Source: Cunninghamia lanceolata
Lineage: Eukaryota; Streptophyta; Pinopsida; Cupressales; Cupressaceae
DNA: 64,000 nucleotides
NCBI GenBank assembly: GCA_027924645.1
Contig: BSBN01000860.1
Coordinates: forward strand, 2,604,001 to 2,668,000
Direction of reading: 5' to 3'
Shown: in pieces, positions 23,902-34,497 of the stretch
How positions within the stretch are numbered: position 1 is the stretch's first letter
How the letters are laid out: the number at the start of each line of letters is the position of its first letter
The notes under the pieces: generated by a model
Seen by the model: only the letters and a program-made list of their open reading frames with translations
Told to the model about the DNA's origin: nothing
Database searches by the model: none
Translations under genes and position numbers: made by a program

Positions 23902-25083
23902 TTAATTTTTGGAAGGAATATCAGCACTAGAGTCTGGTGCAGATCCAACCTCTACATTCTCTGTACTTTTCTTTACCCAAATCTTGTTCATCTCACTTTT
24001 AACTTCATCCGCATTCACTTTTTGTTTCCCCTTATCTTGATTCTGATTATGATGTACCAAACCTCTTTTGTCCTGATTCTTGCTTCTACAGAATTTTGCA
24101 ATATTACCGGATCTATTGCAAATTTGGCAAACAACATTTCTTTGCATATTTGATTGATATCCTCTTTATCTGCATTGATTAGCCATATGACCTATTCTAT
24201 TACATGCAAAGCATCTACCATTGAATGATTTGTTCATTTGCATATTTCTGCATTCATGAGATTTGTGACCATACCTTTTGTAGTTAAAACACTGTCCGGA
24301 GAAGGATGAATTAGTCTGATTCATTCTCTTTCTGCACTGATTAGCTTTATGACCAAAGTTATTGCAATTGTGGCAGTATCCATTGAAGGATGGATATCTT
24401 TGAGCATTGGGCTGTCTTACCAGAGGTCTTCTAGGCCTGTTCCTTGGATTTTCTGATCCAAAATTCTTCTGACCAGATCCGGAGCTTTCTCCTTTCTCAT
24501 ATCCCAAACCACACTTATCATCTACCCTCTTTTGACTTCTAAGAAGAACTTCAAGTTGAGCAGAACTTATCTTGAATTTCTCTTTATATTCATTTGTTGT
24601 TTGAAGATCCCTTTTGAGAGAGACAATTTGATCCTCAAGTTTTTCTTCATTATCTTTAGCATCTTCAAGATCAGATTCAAGATGTCTGATAATTCTATCC
24701 ATCTGGTGGCAATCTTCTGATTTCTCTTTGAGAGATTGTCTTAGATTATCTTCTGTTTTTCTTTTCTCTTCAACTTCTTGGGTAAACTTCATAACCCCTG
24801 ATTCCATTTCATGTCTTACCATAATGATTTCTTTTGATAACTTTTCACATAACTTGGTTTTCTCATTCAGCTCTTTATTTGCATCATTTGCTTCACCTTG
24901 ACTTGCCAATTGCTAAAGCAGCTCCTTTCTCTTTTTCATAGAGAGACTTAATTTGTCTTTTAGTTCTCTCATGAAATCATCAGCCTATTTGAGTCTTTCC
25001 TTTAATTCATTGACTTCAGAGTTTGACTGCTCAAGATCATCAAGGGCAGTCTTGAGTTGCTCCCTTAAACCATATGCATCCAT
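23902..25083 (-). pseudogene. Element E ORF1: coiled coil with four zinc knuckles
   Basis: ATG at 25083 (minus), 394 codons in one frame to TAA at 23902-23904, with three internal stops: 24985-24987 and 24913-24915 (both TAG, the second where the frame reads L-stop-Q) and 24166-24168 (TAA). Residues 1-190 are coiled coil. Then a Ser/Gly/Arg linker and four CCHC-type knuckles at about 237-250, 265-278, 291-304 and 319-332. Knuckle 2 has Tyr for the second Cys and knuckle 4 has Asn for the His. The tail is Lys-rich. It starts 66 bases after the LTR, where retrotransposon gag genes usually start. I infer a Gag-like RNA-binding protein; it lacks the copia Gag domain present in C and D. Confidence 0.78.
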
Positions 25084-25133
25084 TTAAATTCTTAGATCTT
25101 CCTTAAGCTGTTAGACTCTGTTAGGAGGAACTT

Positions 25134-25148
25134 GGCTCTGATACCAAT
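25134..25148 (-). other. Element E primer binding site (initiator tRNA-Met)
   Basis: The minus strand reads ATTGGTATCAGAGCC immediately inside the 5' LTR, identical to the sites of C and D. Confidence 0.9.
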
Positions 25149-26239
25149 TGTTGATAACTGAGAGGGGGGGTGAATCAGTTATCCTAATTATTTCTACTCT
25201 CTAAACTTTCTTAATAATCAATGCAGCATTAATACAAATAAGCAAACATCACTATGAAATGGAAATACACATGACACAATATTTTTGACGTGGAAACCCT
25301 GTTAAGGGAGAAAACCACAAGGTGATTAACCCAAGATTGTATTCTCTATTAGAAGAATGGAAATACAAAATGGCACTTGCCAATTAGGGCTCACTGCCCG
25401 AGCACACTACTCACAAGAGGCACACTACCTACAAGAGACTCAATGTCTACAAGAGAGTGTTATACAATACTTTGAACTGATTGGGAGCATCTACATATGC
25501 TAGAGTTCAGTTTTGGTTAGGCTCAGTACACTGATCTGTTGCACTTCATCTTTCCTCTTCTTTTATGCTGCTTTCCTTTCACATACCGGATCTTCCTTAC
25601 TATTTTCACTCTGCTCTTCTGCTTTTATTTGCACATCACCAACAACCACAACACTTCTCACAACTAAATCCATCTTGTATATATATCCGCACAAGTGATT
25701 TCATCACCTTTCTAGTCGGCATTCGGAATAGTTAATCTTTTCACAAACTCTGATCTATCGGTTGAATCCTTGCACATCAAGTAATGCAGATCAAGCATAT
25801 ACTTGTAAAAGTCATCAATCATGCTAGCCAAACATAACTTAAGCCTTAAGAACCTTTTCTATCATCAGTAACACATCCGGAATAAAGTCTGATGTTCTGC
25901 CAGTCAGTTCTTCCTCTATTCACACTGTCACTTGGGAACCTGATACTCAAGTGTTCATATCTTTTTCCTCATCTATCACCGGAGGCTAAATCCTTGGAAT
26001 CTATCACTTAAGGTAGTCCTCTTGACTTCCCTAAATCCACACTTCACCAGGATACTTCCTCTGAGAGATCCAGACCTGTCTGTTGGACCTCGCCATATGC
26101 TCTGTTCTTGTTTACCGGACCACAACATTCTTCATTCTGGCTTCCAGTTGAGACACACCATGTCCTGCGGATGTGTGGGATGAACCTTGTTGCCATCAAT
26201 GACAACAATCATGAATCCATATAGTGTCTCTTGCCAACA
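25149..26239 (-). repeat. Element E 5' LTR
   Basis: Same length as the 3' LTR. U5 stem at 25153-25161 with 25175-25183, four bases from the LTR end because E lacks the dozen bases found there in B, C and D. Confidence 0.92.
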
Positions 26240-27038
26240 CCTATCTATTCAAACCTTAGCCAAACCAAATCAATCATCATCCAACATCATTCCAAATCAA
26301 CCTTAGCCAAATCAAATCAACATATCCAAAATCATCCCCCAAATCAAATTTGTGCAAATCTAAATATAGATCTCATCCTTCATCCCCTAATTTATAGATA
26401 GCTTAAGCATTTTTCTACCTTAAGTTATTTTATAAATTAGCATTATCAAGCTTAGGGTAATTTGGCTTAGGAGCCTAGACTACTCATAAGTTAATGAATT
26501 CAAAGCTTCCCCATTTTGCTTGGAGGTCTTTTCTACCCCAAGTGAAATAATCCCCATTCTCTTTTTGCTTAAGTGTCTTAGTCCACCTTAAGTAAAGAGA
26601 GAAATATCCTTAAAATTCATAAAATCTAGATTTATTTTTAGCCCTCTTTTGATTTGGTTATCCTTATCAATCATCACCCAAATTTATCCAAGGTATCCCT
26701 CATATCACTCATCCAAATCCAAAGTATTCAAAGTATTTTTATTATCCCAATTTATCCCAAGGATACCCTAGTCATCCATTCTAAAATCATCATCCAAATT
26801 TAACCTAAGTACCCTTTGATCACCCACCCAAAAATCATCCTCAATCTCTATCATAAAATCATCCATTCATCCATTTGCCTTTGGTTCAAAAATATTTCAA
26901 AAATCAATCTCTAAGGTCACCAAAATCACCCTTTTTCATCCACATTTGGTCCAAAATCTTTTGAAAATCAATCTCTAAGGTCAAGCCTTCATCCACCTTA
27001 ACACCACCAACTCAAACCAATCCATAACCTTTTATTGT
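26240..27038 (+). other. X1 leader continued after E
   Basis: No gene. Composition is C/A/T-rich with many CATCCAAAT, CCTTAGCC and AAATCATCC phrases, continuous in style with 18430-18823. It leads to the gag ATG at 27039. Confidence 0.5.
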
Positions 27039-27742
27039 ATGCCACAAACAAGGTCCCAAGCTAGGAAGAACAAGGAAATGGATTCATATAGAGGAATTGG
27101 AATGCCTAACACTGATCAAAACAATGTCCCTATAGTCTAACAACAAACATCATTTGACGCCAATGCTATGATAAACCCTTGGGGAGCCCAACAAATGCAA
27201 CCACCATCCAACACCAACAATGTCGATCAAGAAGTAATAGATTTTATGCAAGATCCCAACTCCGTGGACTTACTAGACAGAGTCCTAAAATTGGATCCTA
27301 ATAAATATCTTGAATTCTTTATCCAAAATGGTGTTAATATACCTAACCAACCTACCATTTATAAGCCATCCTCATCAAACAATGTCCCTAATACATCCCA
27401 ACCCTCATCATCTAACATCATCATATCAACCACATCAAATCCTACCTTCACATCAACATCTACCCCCAAATCACCCTTAATATTACCAACAATACCATGT
27501 AGACAAATGCTTCCACAAGTGTACCTCAATTTGAAACCAACACCATAGCTTTCATGACATAATTATTTTCCCAACCACCCTACAATACATCCAACATCCC
27601 TAACAATAATACATGCAACAATCCTTCACAATTATCAAATTTCACATACAACCAACCTCCCATTTCACAACCTCCCATTGTATCATCTTCCACCCAAACC
27701 TTAAAATGTCACAATCTACAAATCCCACCACATATCCTACAA
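27039..27742 (+). pseudogene. X1 gag, N-terminal part only
   Basis: ATG at 27039 opens MPQTRSQARKNKEMDSYRG, a start typical of plant gypsy gag. After one in-frame stop (near 27138) it continues as DQEVIDFMQDPNSVDLLDRV, then a Ser/Pro/Thr/Asn-rich stretch, a frameshift near 27515, and more Asn/Pro/Gln-rich sequence up to 27742. There the text switches abruptly to the inverted X2 LTR. The core Gag fold, knuckle and pol are absent from this side. Gypsy assignment rests on the LTR, primer site and this N-terminus. Confidence 0.55.
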
Positions 27743-28930
27743 ACATAAAATAATTGAAAAGAACTCAAAAACAATATTTTCTACCTTCCAAGAAGCCCTT
27801 GAATCTCCTCACTCCTAGATAAGGTTGAAGAGCTTGCACCCAAAAGCTCTTAGCTTTACCCAAATGCAATGAGGATATGTGGAATGCTCTCACAATTTCA
27901 ACACAAATTTTTAGCATAAGGATGGTCTAATGGAAGGAGATGAGAGGCTATTTTGGCATAATAAGTTTACTTGAAATGAGATGATCAAAATGCCTTGGAG
28001 AGGGTTGTATTTATAGGCAAATTGAAGGGGATTTTGATCCAACGGTGGAGATTAAAAGTTGAGGTCAATGGTGGAGATGAGAGGATAGGATGAAGGGTTG
28101 AGATCTCATCAACAAGATTGAAGGGTTGAGAATAAAAGTGAATTTTAAATTCACATGGGAAGGGGATTTGCACTAAATAAAGATTATGACAAGTGAGGAA
28201 TAAAAAAATAGTTTTCTTGGGAAGAGGTGGAATTAAAAATTCCATTTTATGGGTGAATGTGTGAGTCATGTGACACATGGATGCATTTAGCAATCACATG
28301 TGTGAGCTCATTTCATGAAAAAGAGCTCTAACATAAAAAGGGAAAGATGATGTGTAAGGGTCATGTGACCCATTTGAATAAAAAAATTTGTTTTATTCAA
28401 ATGGTGTGGGAATGGATGTTAATCAAGCTTTGACCAAGTTAATCAAGGTATTAACTTAATTAATATGGCTGGATAAAATTAGTGGATGGGTTAATCAGGA
28501 TTTAAATTTAATTAAATAATAATTTATTTAATTAATTTTGGTCTAGGGGTCATGTAGGCTAGGGTAGCTAATTAAATAATTAGTATTTATTCAATTGGAC
28601 TAGGTCCAGGCTATAGGATAGGGTAGATTAATTAAATAAACATGATTTATCTAATTAATCAAGATAAGGAAAGTGGATAAATTAACCAAATAATTATTAG
28701 AAATATTTATTTAATTAATTGTAATGAAGTTGTAAGGTGTAGTGCTAAATTAATTCATTGCTAAGGGTGGATTAGGGATAAATAGCTAAGGGTAGATGGT
28801 CAAGAACGACTTAGGGTTAATTAATTAAATAGTTATGTTTTTGATTTAATTAATTGGTGAAAGGGTTAAGTTGGTAATGTCAGGATGTAGAAAAATGGTT
28901 AAAGGTTCGAGACACTTTCAGATGTCTACA
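27743..28930 (-). repeat. X2 LTR, inverted relative to X1, end truncated
   Basis: The reverse complement starts TGTAGACATCTGAAAGTG and follows the X1 LTR throughout, including the palindrome cluster (about 28380-28880) and the TATA-like box. Similarity stops at TTTTATGT, about 23 bases before the X1 LTR end. Its outer end was therefore lost or replaced at the junction with X1 gag. Confidence 0.8.
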
Positions 28931-28944
28931 TTTTTCCCCTCTTT
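28931..28944 (-). other. X2 polypurine tract
   Basis: The minus strand reads AAAGAGGGGAAAAA right before the LTR start. This marks 27743-28930 as the 3' LTR of a minus-strand element whose interior extends to higher coordinates. Confidence 0.6.
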
Positions 28945-29454
28945 GATGTGGTGTCATGACCGAGTAGTGAAATGGCGTCAGGTCAAAGAATTTTGCCCCA
29001 ACTGATGGGAAGGAGTGGAAATAGATGCCCCCTCAAGAGCTCGGGTGAAAAAAAAAAAATTCAAGAAAACTCTCAAAAAGGAGGAAACGGTGGTGAAAAA
29101 TGGATTTAGGAGGGAAAACAGGGTTGACAGAAGAAAAAATGGAGGAAAAAGGTTAAAATTTGTGGCCTTGGGAGAAGAAATGGTGGAATAGGGTTGACAT
29201 GGCACCTATAGATAGCAAAAGTGGGCCCTATATGCCACATTTGCACACCTTTGTTGACTCAACGAGAGAGACTTGGAGAGAATAGTGAGCACGATGGCAC
29301 AACCGAGCTTCCCATGTCACGAGCACCGATTGAAGAGGGTATGAGAGTTCAAGTGGATGGCGAAGGCTAGACCATGGGTATGCCATCTAACCTTGCTTTG
29401 TGATTTTCAGGATTCAGGTTAGGTTTAGGGTCAAAAAAGGGTAGGTTTAGAGGT
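28945..29454. other. X2 interior, no gene
   Basis: About 500 bp with no coding signal. A run of twelve A's near 29048 and G/A-rich text (GGAGGAAAACGG-like phrases) are the only features. Confidence 0.45.
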
Positions 29455-29921
29455 TTAGTGCTATCGCGCAGCTGCGTAGCCACGTAGCACTATTTGGGGT
29501 GATTTAGTGCAATTAGGTCATTTATCACCAAAAGTCTAGAGGGTTAGGAAGGTGGTTTAGCATCATCGGTTAGCGGTTTAGTGCTACCAAGTGGTTTAGC
29601 ACCAAGGAAGTTAGTGGGTTTGACAATTTAGCGCCAAACTTTGGGTTTAGCGCTATCAGGTGGATTAGTACAATTGGTAGGGGAATTAGTGCTAGTGGCT
29701 GCTTTAGCACCAATATATAGGGTTTTAGGTGGATTAGCACCATTAGTTAGAGTTTTAGCGCTATATGGTGGATTAATGTTATTGAGCTAGGGAGTAGTGC
29801 TATTGGCTGAATTAGCGCTATTGGTTAGTGGATTAGTGTCATCAGCTAGGTTAGCACCTTTGGCATAGGGATTAGAACTATTGGGTAGAATAGCACTATT
29901 GGTTATTGGTTTAGCACCTAA
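29455..29921 (+). repeat. Dense array of TTAG-YR-CTAT motifs (about 22-bp spacing)
   Basis: Twenty-one copies in about 455 bp, for example at 29455, 29485, 29577, 29646, 29754, 29792, 29811 and 29889, spaced 18-32 bases and all in the + direction. Several keep the palindromic CG form TTAGCGCTAT (29646, 29754, 29811). Others have TG or CA in place of CG. It ends about 110 bases before the PMD frame. Confidence 0.82.
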
Positions 29922-30034
29922 GCATTGTTTGGCAACAAAATGGGGTTAACTTATGTTGTTGAATGCAGGCTTATTGAATTGAGCTTCAGTAACGGGAGTG
30001 ATGAGTTACTTCCACCATGATGCTATGAGAGAGG

Positions 30035-30960
30035 TTGACGGATGTTGAGCAGCTTAATTTTCATGGGCTAGGACTTTGTCATGTATCAGATATGCCCTGG
30101 TTGAGGGCACACAAGGCTATGATGACAGCCCTAGTAGAGAGATGCAGCAGCGAGACCTGCTCGTTCCGACTCCCAATGGGTGAGATCACAATCACCCTAG
30201 AGGATGTCTGGAGGATCCTTAGGATCCTGATAGTGGGGGAGCGGGTTATCTATGATACCACTCCTGACATAGAAACATTGGATTGGGCTTTCATGCTAGG
30301 GAGGGTGATATATACCTAGGATGGGCTGGAGATAAGGTATGGTGCCACTTGTGTGCAAGGACGAGTTAGTGATTATATATTGTATATATGTGGGCTGGTC
30401 AGGGGGATCCTGATGCCTGATCGGTGCTCATGGGATTTTTCAGCTGGTCGAGGACATGTTATAGGGGTGATGGTGACTCAAGAGACAATATATACTTGGG
30501 GGCCCTGCTTACTTGCACAGTTATACCATGAGATGCACCACATGGTATATAGGGAGGGAGTCTTGGTTCTAGTGTGACACTACTTCATGTATGGGTGTGG
30601 GAGCACATCCATGTCATAAGGCCCATGTGTATACATGTTAGGCCATAGTGGGAGCCATGGGTGATGGCGTATGGGGGAGTTCTCCAGCATCAACAACTGG
30701 GGAACATGATGTTCTAGAGGAGACAGTTTGATGACATGGGCACAGTGATATGGTAGCCGTATCTCAGTTGTGAGGCTTGGATAAACAATGATGTACATAT
30801 GTCGTTCATGCGTCAGCCTTAATAACTTATCAAGAGGATAAAGCATATCATCGAATGATACTTTCCTTCCCAGGTGTTGCAGCAGTTGGGTATTCGACAG
30901 GACTTGCCTCAGGTTATGGAGATTTTTGCCAGGTCAGAGTAGACATGACTGCATGGTCGC
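30035..30960 (+). pseudogene. Plant mobile domain (PMD, MAIN-like) protein fragment
   Basis: The translated text reads MTDVEQLNFHGLGLCHVSDM, then a stretch with ALVERCSSETCSFRLPMGEITITLEDV at about residues 31-58 (shortened here: ALVER, then FRLPMGEITITLEDV). The pattern 'ALVERW-x-ETHTFHLPxGExTxTLxDV' is the signature of the PMD family (PF10536), known from MAIN/MAIL genes and from plant transposons. The frame is broken by a stop at 30317, another at 30575 and further damage to about 30960, where similarity seems to end. Orientation is opposite to X2, so if it belongs to X2 it is an antisense gene near its 3' LTR. The family call is from memory of the motif, not a search. Confidence 0.68.
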
Positions 30961-31000
30961 CGATGGTGGATACATAGGTAGCATTACTAGTGTTGGCTCC

Positions 31001-32350
31001 CACAATGACTACAACTCAAAACTCTAAAACATTCCTAAATCACCTAGGCCAAGGATTGTCTTTTGGGTGATAGGAAGAGGTTTATCAACAAGTTAGAAAC
31101 GATTTTGGCAAACTACAGGAGTGGGTAGACTCCTCTGCACTTCAATCTTAGCTTAGACTCTGGAGGGATATTCCAAGGGGTATACCTAAATATGTATTGA
31201 GTTCAAACTAGATGAACAACTAAAAATAATTGGACAACCAAACCCAACTCATCCTCTTGACACCAAAGACTGTCACTATGTCAAGAATGACTGGTTGTCA
31301 CTTAACCCCTATATAGTTGATTCAACTGTGCAAATGTACATGCACTGGAAAGATGGTTTTTTCTCTGAACCATAGGTGAATGATTTGTTTAATTTAAAAT
31401 GATGATTGATCCCTCTCTAATATGGACCGATGCCTACTCCATTGGGCAACTGAGTCATAGAATGTAAAGAGGGAAGAAAGGACTGAACCAACATCAATAG
31501 AATACTAAAATATATTCACATACATTTCTCAGATTATACTTCATACATTGAACATACTTAATTATCCAGAACCAAACTACAATGACCCATTTGCAATAAA
31601 GAGATGACCCAACACAAAGCATGCATGGACTTAAATGTTGTCACACATTATCAAATCTTTGTTACAATCACATCAACAAATGTGGTGAAAAAAATATAGA
31701 ACTCTGATTATACATTCCCCTAAATCATTACAAATGGCCATGGAGACATAGCAATGCATAAAATATGCTTTACAATATATTCCTATGCTACCTCAAAACA
31801 CATTCCTCCATTTAGCACCCTAACTATCTTGATTCAAAGCCCTAAAACTATCCCGAGGCAATGCGAACTAGACAATTGGCTCAGTGACCAAGCCTGAAAA
31901 TATCTTAGAAACATGTATATATAGCAATTCTATTCAAATTGATTGCCCCAATTCTCATCTCTGCACTCAGTCAATTGAGTACACACCATGCTATATTAAA
32001 TTCAGGCCTAGATATTTGACAGAGAAAATGCACGTTTGGAAGCCTACCCACACCTTGCAATTCTAAAAATGTCAGAAGGAGGAGTGCTTGCATTCTTTGT
32101 GTACTAGGAACATTAAAGAGGAAAGGTTCTAGACAACTACAATATCTGATTTATCCTCAAATATACCCATGAATTGAAGAAATTCACTATTTCAACTACC
32201 TGCATGACAAAGTCCTGTAGAGTCCTAAAATCTGAGTACAAATTAGCTTTTAAGGCTTTTACAACACTTTAAAACATGTCCATTTTTTTCTATTTTGGGT
32301 CATTTTGACTTCTGACTATACCCAAATACATACTGGTCATTTTCTTTCTC
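31001..32350. repeat. Repeat DNA without genes
   Basis: No credible frame. 31098-31330 matches 7167-7430. TGTTGGCTCCCACAATG at 31001 could be the start of a degenerate LTR, but no partner end was found. The rest is AT-rich and unrecognised. Confidence 0.45.
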
Positions 32351-33592
32351 TTTATCGGCCTTTGTCCTTCATCACAAACGTCTGTATTTTCTCCCTTTAT
32401 CGGATAACTGTTACTTTTTCAAAACATGGAGACTTCTTCCTTTCTTTGACACTTAGTCTTCTACATCATTTATGCCTTATCAGCAAATTCTTATTTTCTT
32501 GAACTTGGCTTATCCTCTCCTTTCCCCCCTTTATCCACCTTATCAGCAAATTCCACCTTTTCAAAACTAGCAAGTCTTTTGTCTTTGTCGGCACATTTTA
32601 TTATTTTTAAACTTTGACTACTTGGCACCTTTTCTCACTCATTTTCCTTTATCAACAAATCTTTATTTTTCCCAACTTTATCTATTAGTTAGCAAAATTG
32701 CCCCAAAGCAAACTTTCTCTTTTGCCTTCTTTATCGACAAACTTGGCCTTTCTCAAACTTTTCTTCTTACTGCCTTTTCTTCCTTTATCAGAAAATCGTT
32801 GATTTGTCAAACCTTCCTTGTTTATTGGCTTTCTTCTCTATTTGGCCCCTATCGGCAAATCTTCAACTAACCTTTCTCACTTTCCCCTTGTTGACCTTAT
32901 CAACCTTTTTGCCCTATCAACAAATCTTCACAAATCTAAACTTTTCTCTAGTTCAAGTTTGTGTTGATTCCTTAATAGAACTCTTTTCTTTTTACCCTTC
33001 TTCATTTTCCTTATAGTCATTTTTGCACTTGACTTTGCCTTATCGACAAATTTGACTTTTAGTGAACTTTGACTTTTCTGCTTTGGCCTTTGTGTTGATT
33101 CCCTGACGAAACTCTTTGCTTTACCCTTCTTAATTTGCCTTATAGTCATTTTCACACTTGAGTTTGCCTTATCAGAAAATTTGACTTTTCCACTTTGGCC
33201 CCTTCTTTGTCAGAAACTTACCACTTTTTTGAACTAGTTGCCTATCAATCATTCCTCTGTTTTATCAGCAAAAACCCTATTTACCGAACTTTCTCTCTTG
33301 TCATCTCCTTCACCCTTTGTCAGTGAAAAGTTCCCATCATGAACCTACCATCCCCTTGCTTTTGTTTCCCTTGTTAGAAAAATTGACTTTTATCAAACTT
33401 TCCTTTTCTTTGCCTTGTATTACCTTATTGACAAATCCTGAAAAACTTGAACTTGTTAGCAAGTTTGAGACTTTTGCAATTCGTTGATAAAGCACTTGTT
33501 TTATTTGTCTCTTCCTCATGTATTTGCCTTGTCGGCAAATATGAATATTTGCAAACTTGGCGGTCCCCTTCCTCCTTGCCTATTAGCAAATA
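32351..33592. repeat. Array of TATCGGCAAAT motifs, period about 63 bp
   Basis: About sixteen copies of (T)TATCRGCAAAT and decayed forms at 32351, 32398, 32477, 32539, 32586, 32648, 32722, 32785, 32848, 32914, 33041, 33166, 33262, 33424, 33525 and 33580. Six successive gaps are 62-74, and two larger ones are twice 63. The units between motifs share pyrimidine-rich text such as ACTTTTCTCAAAC. Variants fit CpG decay (CGGC, CAGC, TGAC). No gene; short frames here are by-products of the repeat. Confidence 0.75.
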
Positions 33593-34497
33593 ATCCATTT
33601 GTCAAACCAAACCCTTTGTTGGTGAATCATCGACTTCTCTAACCAAGCACTTAGTCGATAAAAGACCCCAAGCCTCTTTGTCTTATCTGCCCTCTATCAC
33701 AAAGTGGTCGTTGGGCGAACCTCCTAACAGAGAACCTTCAGGTTTTCAAACTAAGCATAATGTCAACAAAGACTCCATCTTCCTTCACCGCTTCCTTAGG
33801 ACCCTTTTCCTTTGTTAACTGACACCTCCCTGTAGCATTATTGGCAAGTCAGGAATTAGTGAACTTCTGAACTAGTTCGCTAGTTCAAAAATTTGTCAAT
33901 TCGCTGACTAAAGGAAAAAACTAATGAATTTTACCAAGGAGAGAAGGGGGAAAGTAAGGGGAAGGATACTTAGTCAATTTTTGAGGTAAAATCCCCCCAA
34001 AGGATGTCTCAGATCAGATTTAAACAGGGGGTTTTGAACTTAAAGGCAAAACGAGTAAATTGACGATTTTGGATTTTTGGGGAAAAAAGAAACATTTTGG
34101 AAGCTAGTTTTTCTAGGCACCAACGCTGGCTCTGGTTGGGGACATGTGACGAGCAGTGTCACAATGAGTATCCAAGACATCTCTGGGTAGACCAAAAGCA
34201 AAAACGAACAGGGGAAACAACAGAAGAGTATTTACAAAGCAAGGGCATACATACAAAGCACAAAAATGACTGTAAGCAAAATTTTAGATCACTACAGGCT
34301 GAACCTGCACAAAATTTTTGTAACTACTTGCCTCTATCAAAGACAACATAATGAAGGAGTTGATCTCCCTCAAACCAAATCTGTATTTCTCGCCCAGCTA
34401 TAACAACTAAAAATTGTACCCTGCATGTGCCAATCTACAACATATGCTTGTGGAACCAAGGTCAGCGTCATCAACAAGATTGTTACTGCATGGTAAC
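33593..34497. other. Non-coding stretch left of element F
   Basis: No sustained frame. Purine-rich passages near 33935-34080. GCTCTGGTTGGGGACATG near 34130 looks faintly like a gypsy primer site but is unsupported. Confidence 0.4.

Larger units (their letters stand above)
18824..26239 (-). mobile_element. Element E: non-autonomous LTR retrotransposon, same family as B
   Basis: 7416 bp, with two LTRs of exactly 1091 bp that differ at roughly 4-5% of positions by eye, a well-preserved iMet primer site, ORF1, ORF2 and PPT, and no enzyme domains. CACCT (18819-18823) precedes the left end, and CACCT (26238-26242) overlaps the right LTR's final CA, compatible with a target duplication in which one CA was lost. 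It is younger than B and is the best-preserved copy of the family here. Confidence 0.92.

Noticed and set aside
33000..33155. Lys-rich minus-strand frame resembling a basic protein
   Set aside because: Arises from the TATCGGCAAAT array and T-rich spacers; not kept between units.
34120..34145. Second primer-site-like text before element F
   Set aside because: Match is weak and no LTR end or gag can be tied to it.
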